Shown here piece by piece: positions 34,884 through 45,980 of a stretch of 64,000 nucleotides of DNA (positions are counted from its first letter, which is position 1; each line of letters begins with the position of its first letter). This stretch comes from Dioscorea cayenensis subsp. rotundata (Eukaryota > Streptophyta > Magnoliopsida > Dioscoreales > Dioscoreaceae): positions 12,335,815 through 12,399,814 of the forward strand of contig NC_052479.1 in the NCBI RefSeq assembly GCF_009730915.1. Direction: 5' to 3'. The notes beneath the pieces were generated by a model. It saw nothing but the letters and a program-made list of their open reading frames with translations. It did no database searches and was not told the origin of the DNA. Made by a program: the position numbers and the translations under genes.

Positions 34884-37800
34884 TCAAGGTGGATTAGGAT
34901 GATCTGAGACACAGAGTTTGAGAAGATGGAATCGATGTTGTTCTCGAGTTTGGGCCTTGGTGAAGAAATCAGCAACTTGAGACTCAGACGGCACATACTG
35001 AAGAGCAATGGTCGATTGCTGACAATGTGAACGTGTGAAAAATGCATCAACACCAATATACTTGGTTAATTCATGCTTCACGGGGTCATTGGCAATCTGT
35101 ATAGCACCAGTGTTGTCACAAAGAAGAGGAGTGGGAGTATCACATGAGACACCAAATTCAGCCAGCAACCAACGAAGCCATACAATTTCAGATGTGGTAG
35201 TAGCAAGTGCCCGAAGTTCTGCCTTAGTGCTAGAACGTGACACTGTAGTTTGTTTTTTTGACTTCCATGCAAGAAGAGAAGTGCCAAGAAATATGCAATA
35301 ACCAGTGATGGACCGGCGATCAACAGGGTCACTCGCCCAAGTGGAATCCGAGTAAGCGTGAAGCTGAAGCGGACTAGAATGAGCATAAAACAGACGTCGT
35401 GATGCTGTCCCCCTTAGATAACGCAACACGCGAAGTAAATGGCCATAGTGGACGGAAGTAGGAGTACTAACGAACTGGCTCAGCACATGAACAACATGAG
35501 CAATATCCGGCCTGGTAACGGTAAGATAGACAAGGCTGCCCACAATATGACGATAACGAGAAGGATCCTCTAGTGGTGTGCCATCCGTAGGTCGAAGCTG
35601 AACATGAAGCTCCATAGGTGTGGCGGCAGTCCGTGAATCAGTAAGGCCAGAGCGTATAATGAGGTCCTGAATATATCGATGTTGAGAAAGATAGTAACCA
35701 TCATCTGTAGAAGTCACCTCAATCCCCAGAAAATAGCTGAGAGGTCCTAAATCAGACATCATAAACTGCTGGCTGAGACGTTGCTTCACAAAAACAATAT
35801 ACTCCATATCATCACCAGTAATCAACATATCATCAACATAAAGCAAAAGCAAAGTGCGACCACGCTGAGAGGTATGGATGAATAATGCAGGATCATGATC
35901 ACTGGGCAAGAAACCAGCTGCACGCACCACAGAACTAAATCGCTCAAACCAAGCACGTGGAGCTTGCTTGAGACCATAGAGAGCTCGACGAAGGCGACAA
36001 ACATAACCTTTAGATGTCTCAATGCCAGGGGGTGGGTGCATGTATACCTCCTCGTGTAAATCACCGTGAAGAAAAGCATTCTTCACATCCATCTGAGAGA
36101 TAGTCCAAGAGCGAACAGCAGCCACAGCAATCAGAGTGCGAACTGTAGTCAGATGAGCCACAGGAGCAAAAGTCTCATCATAATCACGACCATGTGCCTG
36201 CTGAAAACCACGAGCCACGAGGCGAGCCTTATAGCGTTCCACTGAACCATCAGACTTTGTCTTGACCTTGTACACCCACTTGCATGTAATTGGAGTGGCG
36301 TGAGCAGGTAGAGGAACAAGATCCCAAGTGCCCGCTCTTTTCCGAATCGAAAGCTCCTCGGACATAGCCAATCGCCACTCATGGATACTGGGCTGCCTCG
36401 ATAAGTGCTTTGGGCTCTTATACCATACCAAAGAATAGGAAAAACCATATCTCGTCAGTGCGTAAATAGTACTATGATCACAAAGGTCATACCGAGACGT
36501 TGAGGCAGGTAAAAGACCATCAGACGCTGCATCAGTGGTATTGGCCGGAGTATCGGAAGGAACAGGAATAGGGAGTTGAGGATCTTGGGGAACTTTAGGC
36601 CTACGACGATAGTGAAAAGGAAAGGTGTCAGGAGATGAGGATGACGGTATAGCGGAAGATGGAGCTGAAGGTGGAACAAGAGATGAAGAAGGAACAACAG
36701 GAGACTCTATAGTAGGAACTAAGTCCAAAGGAGAAAGTCGAAGAAACGAATTAGACTCTGGGAAAGGAGAGGAAAAAGGAGGTCGAGTAGCTAAAGAGTA
36801 GAAATAAGGACGACTTTCGTCAAAAGTGACATCACGAGATATGAGAATGCGACGAGCAGAAGGGTCATAGCAACGATAACCCTTATGTTCAAGACTATAC
36901 CCAAGAAAGACACACTCAATCGATTGAGCTGTTAACTTAGTACGTTCACGAGGTGCAAGTAAGACATAACAGACACAACCAAAGACCCGAAGATGATTAT
37001 AACGAGGAGGAGAGCCAAACAAGATTTCTCCAGGACATTTACCCTGAAGAGAAGATGATGGTTGCATGTTAATGAGATAAACTGCTATGGAAACTGCCTC
37101 AGCCCATAAATGAGCAGGAACAAAAGACGAAATTAGGAGAGTCCGAGCAGTCTCAATCATGTGACGATGTTTACGTTCAGCGATCCCATTCTGCTGATGA
37201 GCACCAGGACAAGAAAGTTGAGGAAGAGTATCCTCAGATGAGAGAAATTGACGAAAAATAGTAGACAGATACTCTCCCCCAGTAATCGGAATGAAAAAAA
37301 TATGAATGGCGTGAGAAAAGCGAGTGTGAACCATGCTAGCAAATGACTGATAGATGGATAACAATTGAGATCGATGTTTCATGAAGTAGACCCAGGTATA
37401 TCTAGAGTAATCATCAATGAAAATGACATAATACTTGTGACCACTTTTAGAAGTAAAAAGCGCAGGACCCCAAACATCAAAATGAACTAAATCAAAAAGA
37501 CGACTAGACTTAGAGATGCTTGCAGAATATGGCAGATGTACTTGCTTGCCATGCTTACAACCCGAACAATGAAAACCAACAGGAGTAGAAAGAATCCCTT
37601 GATGTGAGACAGAACAAGAAGTTCCATCAGCGGTCTGAATATACATACCTTTAGGAGCAGGTTTGCAGGATGAAAGCTGAGAATCATCGGAGGTCATGTG
37701 AAAAGAAGCCCCTGAGTCTAAGACCCAAGAGGAAGTAGTAGTACCTGAGGCTGACATTGAGGCAACGGATCCAGATGTACGGACGTGAGGATCAGAAGAA

Positions 37801-38657
37801 GCTCCAGGAGCAACTCCGCGATGAGATCCAGAAGAGCGCCTGATCCGAAACTCAGCAAGCTGCTCAGGATGCAACTTGAAGCAGTGCTGAGCACGATGAC
37901 CTGTCTTCTTGCAATGGGTGCAGATGATAGAGTCTACAGAAGGACCCTTAATCACCGTAGGCCGATGAGAAGCTGCCAAAACAGTGTGTGAGGTCACTGG
38001 GGTAGTAGCAAGAGCACGAAGACGTGTCTCCTCAGCAATCAAGGCGGCAAGCACTTCAGCAAAGGTCGGAAGAGGATTACGTCCAAGAAGCTGAACGCGT
38101 ACGGGCTCAAACTCGGAGCGGAGGCGCATCACAAACTGAAACATGAGGTTTTATTGCTCATGTTTTTCTTTTGCAGCACAATTCTTGCAACCAGAGCATC
38201 CCTTTGGCACCATAGCATCCAATTGACCAGATACACGAGTGAATACCGTGTAGAATTCCTCCACTGATAGATCCTGTTGTTGAAGACTATGCAGGTTTTG
38301 TAGTAGGGAGAACCGGAGTGCCTCACTGGTGTGTAGATAACGCTGTTGAAGATAGTCCCAAATTTCTTTTGCTGATAAATGATCAATAAAGCTCATCCTG
38401 ATGGAAACATCAGTACTCATGCACAAGATAGCCATGACACGATCATCGGCAACCCGCCAAGCCTTGACACCAGCTGCAGCAGTCGTCGCCTCATCAGGAG
38501 GATCGTCAAGTAGATGAGAGGCTAGACCAATTGATCGCAAAAGCATGCGTACCGAAAATGCCCACTCACGATAATTTTGACCGTTAAGTCTAATGTCGAT
38601 GTGAGGAAGAGCACCACTGCCAATAACCGGGTCAGAGGACTAAACTGGGATCGACAT
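34884..38657 (-). pseudogene. copia gag-pol polyprotein with two in-frame stops
   Basis: One reading frame from an ATG at 38657 to 34884. It is interrupted only by TAG at 38642-38640, five codons in, and TAA at 38153-38151; the downstream open frame is 1086 residues. Order: gag with a CX2CX4HX4C zinc knuckle (residues 75-88 of the long frame), protease with DSG (143-145), integrase (HFDVWGP, DDYSRYTW, QQNGIAERKHRH), reverse transcriptase with YVDD (35840-35829), and RNase H (TKAEL, LLCDN), the copia order. The stretch between the protease and FHCSGCKHGKQ (about residues 176-190) is far shorter than usual: most of the pre-integrase region, including its HH residues, has been deleted in frame. 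The element is therefore probably not autonomous. Confidence 0.93.
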
Positions 38658-38679
38658 TTTTTTTTTAAACACTGCGCAC

Positions 38680-38945
38680 CATTATCAGATACATCAGCAT
38701 GCTGTCACATCAGATGTCGATCATGCACATCATCGTGCGATGTCATCGTATGTCGGTGTTGTGCACATCAGCGTGTTGTCAGCGTATGTCGATCGCATAC
38801 ATCAGCGTGCGTTGTCAGCGTATGTCGATACTATGCATATCGCATCGCATCGCATAGTCGATGCTATGCACATCACTGTCTGCATCGTATGTGATCATGC
38901 GCATCATCATCGTTTGTCATCGTATGTCATCTGCATATCGCATCG
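38680..38945 (-). repeat. minisatellite-like repeats in the copia 5' leader
   Basis: Words CATCAGCGTG, CGTATGTCGAT and GCATCGCAT recur many times in imperfect tandem between the LTR/PBS and the gag start. It may be a leader expansion special to this family. Confidence 0.75.
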
Positions 38946-39168
38946 CGTATGCGTGCTTTGAGGAAGGAGAAGAGGGCCGGCGGCAACTTGAGGAAGGAGA
39001 AGACCGGCGGCGACTTGAGAAAGAAGGTCGGCGTCTTGAGGGTGGCCGACAACTTTAGGATGGGAAAATACCGACGACTTGATGGAGGCCGGCGGAGATG
39101 ACCGGAGAAGATGATGATGACCGGCGAAGATGACCGGAGTTAAAATTTCTAAACCCTCTCTGATACCA

Positions 39169-39321
39169 TGTTAGAATAAGGCTATATAGAATATAGAGAG
39201 AATGAAGAGATGAAGAGATGAAGAGAGGAAGAATCATCTTCATGTTGTGATGTATACAAGTATATATGGACACAAGAAGTAAAAGGCTAAAATGGGCTAT
39301 ATAGTAATGGGCTCTTTAACA
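39169..39321 (-). repeat. copia 5' LTR (right in window)
   Basis: 153 bp; carries one extra AGATGAAG unit compared with the other LTR. Confidence 0.96.
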
Positions 39322-39326
39322 GGTGC

Positions 39327-39458
39327 TACACCTGTGTACCCATAATCTTGTGTGAACCAGCTTAAAGCGTTCGTGTTATTTTTGCCTTATTTAAAAGCAT
39401 TTATTCACTGCAATGCATGCCCAGCAGCAGGATTGGGCATACACTGTAAACATGCATG

Positions 39459-39507
<49 letters not shown>

Positions 39508-42420
39508 CATCTTTGTTTCTTTTTCGGCTTGATGTTGAATCTTGATTGTTAAAAACTTTGGTGGCGAGGGTTTTGTGAGTCCTTCTTTTCGAAACTTGGT
39601 GAAATACTTTTCTTACTCTCTTTGTGTGATGTAGATTAAATTGGCCAAACCACTTAAAAGTTATATTTCTTTTTTTTTTCGCTCAATCTATATAATATGT
39701 GATTTTATCACTATTTCTTTTGCATGCATAGATCAAGATCAGTAGTGTGGATCTATTGTCCTTCACCGCTTTTTGTCTTGATTATTATTGTTGAAGAGGC
39801 AAGGGTTTTATGCGTCTCTTGTACTCTTCTCCAAACGTGACTGGCCTTACCCCGTGTAGATATATTTATTTACATTATTATCCTTTTATGTTTTGAGTTT
39901 CCAATTCATTTTTCTTCAATTGAATTTCTGTAATATGTTTAATCCTCTATTAGATTAGGTTAGATCTTGTGGTTCTCAAGGTTTCTTATTGGCAATGTAA
40001 TATGATTTTAAAACTAGTAAGCTTACTAATGTCCAGGGGTGTAAATGGTATATTTGTTGACATACCCAAGAAGCCTTGAATTGCTAGTTGTCACATTCTC
40101 TTAAAAACAGAAATCCTCATGGATTTATGCTGTTGTGTTTTCCATATTCATAGATTAAAATGTGGGGATTAATTTGGATATGAAGTCTTTTAAAGATGGT
40201 TTCTCATTGGATATTATCCATCCGTAAAGATTTGTTGATGCTTCTTGAAATCAACTGTTATTCTAAGGTTTCTCATTGGTGTTCCTTATCTTTCATTCTT
40301 TTGTATAAACCTCAGGTCGTGGAAGCTGGAGAAAAAATTCCTGCTAGCGTGCTAGTGACAGGGGCCACCAAGAAAAAGCCTCCCATAGGCACAGTAAGTT
40401 CTGATCTTCCCAGTGTGATTCTAGTGGACTTTTAAACAGCCTTCTGCGTAATATTTAGTGAACTTTGAGTTATATAAGTTGTAAAATTCTCAACTGATAT
40501 TTTGTAGGGGTGACTAAGTTAAAAATGAAGAAATAATCTTCCATCTAAAAATAAAATCATGATGGTAAATATGCTGCTAGCTTGCATGTTTATAAGATAC
40601 TCTCATTATAGACACAGAAATCCTATTGTGAGAATGACAATAATGAATTTATACTTATTTACCAAAATGTAGAAGAGAAACTAATGATTTACAATTCTAT
40701 TTAATCATTTAGTTTGTCTGTTCTGTGATGCAGACTTTGAAGCTCACTCTGACTTAAGTTTAGGCCTCCTCAAATTGCTGTTGGGCAGCATTTGTTGCTG
40801 CTAAATTTCTGAAATTTGACCTCACTTCTTAACAAAGTATTAGGCATGAGTTTGAGACTACCCATCTATACTAAAAGGCATTGCAGTTATTTCTTAATTT
40901 TGATTCACAAGTATATGTTCAAGTGCAAGGTTCTCTATTTAGAGTAGGTCTCATTTGGTTTTTGTTTACTACACTTGGACATAACTTTTCTAGCATTCTG
41001 GAAATGTAAATAAGGCGCTTGTTTTTCTTTGAATTTTTATCTGAAATATATTGATGATAATCCATGAGAATGTTTGGATATGAGGCAGTTCTGTTTTGGT
41101 TCTTCAAAATATGAGTTTCTAGTATTGTTAGGTTGAGGTCTGCAAAATATGATATCCAAGTGGACGGTCCATGATACTTGTTTGTTTGGTTGAATAGTGG
41201 GATTGGGACTTTGGTTGGGATTTTGGGCTTTGGAAGAGACAGACATGTGGGGCAGCTCCAATCTTGCAATCAAGAGTATAGAACGAAGAAATTAACAATA
41301 AATGCTCAAATTAGTGCTTAAAATTAGAAGAATAATACACTCGTAAAAGCCTCAAATGCCTCAAAATCTGTAGTAATAAAAAGAAACGACAATGAAACAC
41401 AGAAGAGGAAAGCAACTTAGAGATTCTCACGAAGGGAAGCATAGAACACAAAATCCAAACTAAAATATGAACAGAGCCTATTTATTTTCATAAACAAAAA
41501 GAACCAGAACACCCAAATATTCAACCAAGAACCACGAAAACAACACAAGAACATAGAAAAACTCAAATAAACAAGAAGATATTGACCAGATATATAGGAA
41601 CTCAATCTTGCACTCAAGAGTACAGAACAAAGAATGAACAAGAATCAAAATAGTGCTTAAATTAGAAGAACAACACACTAAGAAAAACTCCAAACACCTC
41701 AAATTAAATCACTAGAAATAAAAGAAACAACCAAGAAACAAAAATATTAAGTTTGGTGTTCTTCTTTTTTTAAATTAATTATTGAAAAAAAGCACTGTGC
41801 TACTTGAGTTGCAATCTTTAGCCGCTGGCAACTTTTTTTCAGAGTTTGGTGCTTCTTATACCTTGTAATTACACATCTCTACTTTCTTTGGAGATTGTGA
41901 ATCTTTAATATTTAGTTTTTATTTTATTCAAGCTGTGATTTATCTCTTTTCTTCAGTATATATATATATATAGATGTTTGTGTGCGCGTGAGTGCACAAG
42001 TATGTTTCATTTATAAGTATTCTCTGTCCAAAGTTAGTAGAAACCCACCACCTCGGAATCTAAATCTAGTATTACCAACTATATCATTTTAACATTTTAA
42101 GTCTATATAATTGTTTTTGGTTCAGTTCTTAGTCTTTCTAATATCATTTTTGTAAGCATGTCAGAGTACTGTAATTTAGCGGCATTTTTTACTATAGCGG
42201 CGTTTAGTAAAAACGCCGCTAAAAACCCATTATGAGAAAGGAAATCCAACAAAATCTTGCTAAAATTTGAGTTTTTATTGGAAAATGTAGACTTAAGAAA
42301 TGATATGAACTATATCTGCATCATCCAGTCTCAAGATTCGTGAAATATAATTTAATCATGTCTTTGCTTGCAAATTTGATTACCGAGAACTTTCTAAGTT
42401 AATGACCTTGTGTATTCCAG
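39327..42420. other. gene-poor stretch between the copia element and the CYFIP fragment
   Basis: Contains a (TA)n/(GA)n run at about 39459-39505. One exon-like block lies at 40317-40393: CTCAG acceptor, residues VEAGEKIPASVLVTGATKKK, then GTAAGT donor; family not recognised. A diverged direct duplication (about 41258-41400 and 41595-41745) shares AAGAGTA, AGTGCTTAAA and TTAGAAGAA words. A palindrome of AGCGGCGTTT words lies at 42176-42228. No intact gene. Confidence 0.6.
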
Positions 42421-44857
42421 ATATGGATTGAGATGTAGAATACTTTCTTGCCAAATTTTATCCTTTGTAATACCACGCGATGGTTTGTCCACTCTCCGAA
42501 AGGAGCTAACCATATCACCCAAAAGGCCTTCCTTCCCAATTCAAAGCCTTACTATTACTGTGGAAACCAGGTAAATTATTTTTTATTTTTTATTTTTTAT
42601 GGATTTACTTTTCATTTTAATGCATCCTTTATCTGAATACCATGTTAATGCCATATTGTATGACAATAGATGAATATGAAATATAAAAGTCTTTTTGTTG
42701 TGTATCGAGAATGAGATCAGCTGAAGCAATTGTGTGTGCTTTCCAAAGGAACCCTTTTGCATACTATGAAGTTCTTGAGATTGTAGCTCAATGAGAATTT
42801 GTTGATTTCCCATGAATATAAAATTCATCTGGTTTAGTGATGATGAGTCCCTATGCCTTCTCTCAAAATGGTTAATTTTTCAAGAACCTAGACTTAACAT
42901 CTCTTAGAAACTATTCCATTTTCTTGAAAAGTAAATCATGTTGAACATGAACTTCCCTCCTAATTTTTCCCATGTCTTTGCAATCTAGCAGTGAGAGATT
43001 TTTTTCTTTTAATGCTTTTGATCTACAATTCAATTACGTTCATCTTCTTCTTGTAGGATTTAAACCTGGCATATCAAAACTTGGCAGAATTGTACCATGA
43101 GTTCTTTGGAATGTTTGCAATAGTCCAACTTATCGGATCATGGTCATTGGCCTTGATTATTTGTGCTCTTTTAGATCATATTTCAAACAAGGTAAGTTTC
43201 AGGAAATTAATTTTAGAGAATGTTAAATTATGCGTGAGGATCTTTTAAGCGTAGTGCTAATTTATTGCACTACTATAAGTTTGGTTTTTAGTTTTATCCT
43301 ATCACTATTATATAGACTAACACTGATTTGTATGTAGTTCAGGAACAAAATTGCATGTTCACCCATTTTTAAACTAGCTATAATAATTCCATTAGTTTCT
43401 TAATCTCTTATAACATTGTGAACATCCTAAATACAATTTTATATCATTTCCAGATAACAACAATTGCACCTAAAATTAGTGGGGTGCAAGAAGCATTGCC
43501 AAAGGCTATTGGACTATTTCCTTTTGATGGTGGTGTAGCAACTAAGAGTCCGTGTTATGTTTAAAATTTTGAAGAATTTGAAGAAACATTAATCAATATG
43601 AAGCTGCTGAATTGCCTATTGTAATAACTAAGAATTCATGGTTTCTTTATGTATATGCTTTTCATTTTTATTCTTTTTAACATTTAACTGACAATAATAT
43701 CACTGCTTATACAAATCTAGCAGGTTGTTCATCATTGAAGTTTAGCTTTAAGTGCTGAAGTAAAAGGAAAAGTTTGCTAATGCAGATTGATTCATCAATA
43801 TTATCCAAGTCTTGCTAACAATACTTGTGATTGGCAATAAGGTTAGACACAATGTGCTTTAATGTTATGTAGGCAAGAATTACCGTCAAGTTACCACATA
43901 TGTTTGACCCCTTGAATTTACCCCAGGTGTTTCACCTAAATGTCGGTGAGCATATTGTGGTTTAACAAGCTTCAACAAGTTTTTACTAATCAATGATGTT
44001 TTGGGAAAATTTGAGAAACTCACAACTGGCCATATAATGGTTAATTCAAACAAAGTATTATGTAATGCAGAAGGGAATTTATTTTCAAACTTAGAAACCA
44101 TTCTTCCGCAGTATACAAAACACAAATTTCCTATGATTATTCATCATGTTAATTTTGTTTTAACTGATTTTGGCATGGCTTGTGTCAACAGGCTGTATAA
44201 CTATATTGTGTTTGGTATAATATTCTTTTCAGTAAGTTGAATCACATCTTGTTATTCACTTATCACATTGATGCAGGCTGCCACAGAAGTATTCATGAAC
44301 AGTTGACCTAGGGGAATGAAAACCGAACTTAAAACAGAAGCTCTTCATAATCTCATGGAAATAGGAAGTGCAATATACTTTATGGGCCGTCTGGATATTG
44401 TATTGGTGAGATAACCTTTTTGTGAATTTTGCCATGCATAATCAACCTAGTGTGTTTTTTATTTTTTTTTTAAATCTTTTTATATCAAGGATTATATACG
44501 CAAATGTCAGATAAAGTGGTTATTTCCTATCTTTTAGTGAGGCCAAATGATACCTGGTTTGACATTTGTTGTGTGGAGTTAAAATTGATGCTATTTTTTA
44601 GTCCAATATTTGTTTTAGTAAGCATGGTTTTTCCAATGAAACTGATCTTTTATTGTGCTTCCCCTTGATTTATGTCTTCATTCAGATCATATTTATGCTA
44701 ATATCAAACAATCGACGGAGGGAGAGTGACACAACACAATTCATTCAGACGTCACCATGGTTAGGGTTTATTTTTGGAAGTGACGGACAAACGAAACAAG
44801 TTCATGGAGCTGAATGGGAGTCCTATAGTTCATTGACTTCGAACTGCAACTGCTAAA
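42421..44857 (+). pseudogene. CYFIP/PIR (SRA1) SCAR/WAVE-complex subunit, C-terminal gene fragment, degraded
   Basis: Plant PIR/PIROGI/KLUNKER is the CYFIP subunit of the SCAR/WAVE complex that activates ARP2/3 actin nucleation. Blocks in order, with splice borders: 42421-42570 (RWFVHSPKGANH to KPYYYCGNQ), 43057-43191 (DLNLAYQNLAELYHEFFG to ALLDHISNK), 43454-43563 (ITTIAPKISGVQEALPKAIG, FPFDGGV), about 44278-44405 (ELKTEALHNLMEIGSAIYFM, LDIVL) and about 44686-44857 (DTTQFIQTSPWLGF, GSDGQ). Damage: TAG at 42436-42438, stops at 43561 and about 44307, and loss of conserved sequence after FDGGV. Only part of the C-terminal third is present and the sequence then runs into the assembly gap, so more could lie in the gap. 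Confidence 0.78.
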
Positions 44858-44910
44858 AATTGTATCCAACCCTACATGCCCAAATCCATCATCCTTTCTC
44901 ACCGTGTCAA

Positions 44911-45910
44911 NNNNNNNNNNNNNNNNNNNNNNNNNNNNNNNNNNNNNNNNNNNNNNNNNNNNNNNNNNNNNNNNNNNNNNNNNNNNNNNNNNNNNNNNNN
45001 NNNNNNNNNNNNNNNNNNNNNNNNNNNNNNNNNNNNNNNNNNNNNNNNNNNNNNNNNNNNNNNNNNNNNNNNNNNNNNNNNNNNNNNNNNNNNNNNNNNN
45101 NNNNNNNNNNNNNNNNNNNNNNNNNNNNNNNNNNNNNNNNNNNNNNNNNNNNNNNNNNNNNNNNNNNNNNNNNNNNNNNNNNNNNNNNNNNNNNNNNNNN
45201 NNNNNNNNNNNNNNNNNNNNNNNNNNNNNNNNNNNNNNNNNNNNNNNNNNNNNNNNNNNNNNNNNNNNNNNNNNNNNNNNNNNNNNNNNNNNNNNNNNNN
45301 NNNNNNNNNNNNNNNNNNNNNNNNNNNNNNNNNNNNNNNNNNNNNNNNNNNNNNNNNNNNNNNNNNNNNNNNNNNNNNNNNNNNNNNNNNNNNNNNNNNN
45401 NNNNNNNNNNNNNNNNNNNNNNNNNNNNNNNNNNNNNNNNNNNNNNNNNNNNNNNNNNNNNNNNNNNNNNNNNNNNNNNNNNNNNNNNNNNNNNNNNNNN
45501 NNNNNNNNNNNNNNNNNNNNNNNNNNNNNNNNNNNNNNNNNNNNNNNNNNNNNNNNNNNNNNNNNNNNNNNNNNNNNNNNNNNNNNNNNNNNNNNNNNNN
45601 NNNNNNNNNNNNNNNNNNNNNNNNNNNNNNNNNNNNNNNNNNNNNNNNNNNNNNNNNNNNNNNNNNNNNNNNNNNNNNNNNNNNNNNNNNNNNNNNNNNN
45701 NNNNNNNNNNNNNNNNNNNNNNNNNNNNNNNNNNNNNNNNNNNNNNNNNNNNNNNNNNNNNNNNNNNNNNNNNNNNNNNNNNNNNNNNNNNNNNNNNNNN
45801 NNNNNNNNNNNNNNNNNNNNNNNNNNNNNNNNNNNNNNNNNNNNNNNNNNNNNNNNNNNNNNNNNNNNNNNNNNNNNNNNNNNNNNNNNNNNNNNNNNNN
45901 NNNNNNNNNN
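44911..45910. other. assembly gap (1000 N)
   Basis: Exactly 1000 undetermined bases, a round number that suggests a placeholder size. The right edge falls inside the 5' LTR of a gypsy element. Confidence 0.99.
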
Positions 45911-45980
45911 GTTTTGAAGGCTTTCGTCTTGGGTATTAGATGCCTTGAATCAACGATTCGAGTATATCGTCATCGTTTGG

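Larger units (their letters stand above)
34727..39321 (-). mobile_element. Ty1/copia LTR retrotransposon, young insertion
   Basis: 4.6-kb element on the minus strand, flanked by the 5-bp duplication GGTGC (34722-34726 and 39322-39326). The LTRs are very short (34727-34871, 145 bp; 39169-39321, 153 bp), start TGTTAGAATAAGG and end CTCTTTAACA. They differ by an 8-bp AGATGAAG unit and about one base, so the insertion is recent. The primer-binding site TGGTATCAGAG next to the 5' LTR (39158-39168, minus strand) matches initiator tRNA-Met. A purine tract, GAAGGGGG, precedes the 3' LTR. Confidence 0.97.
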
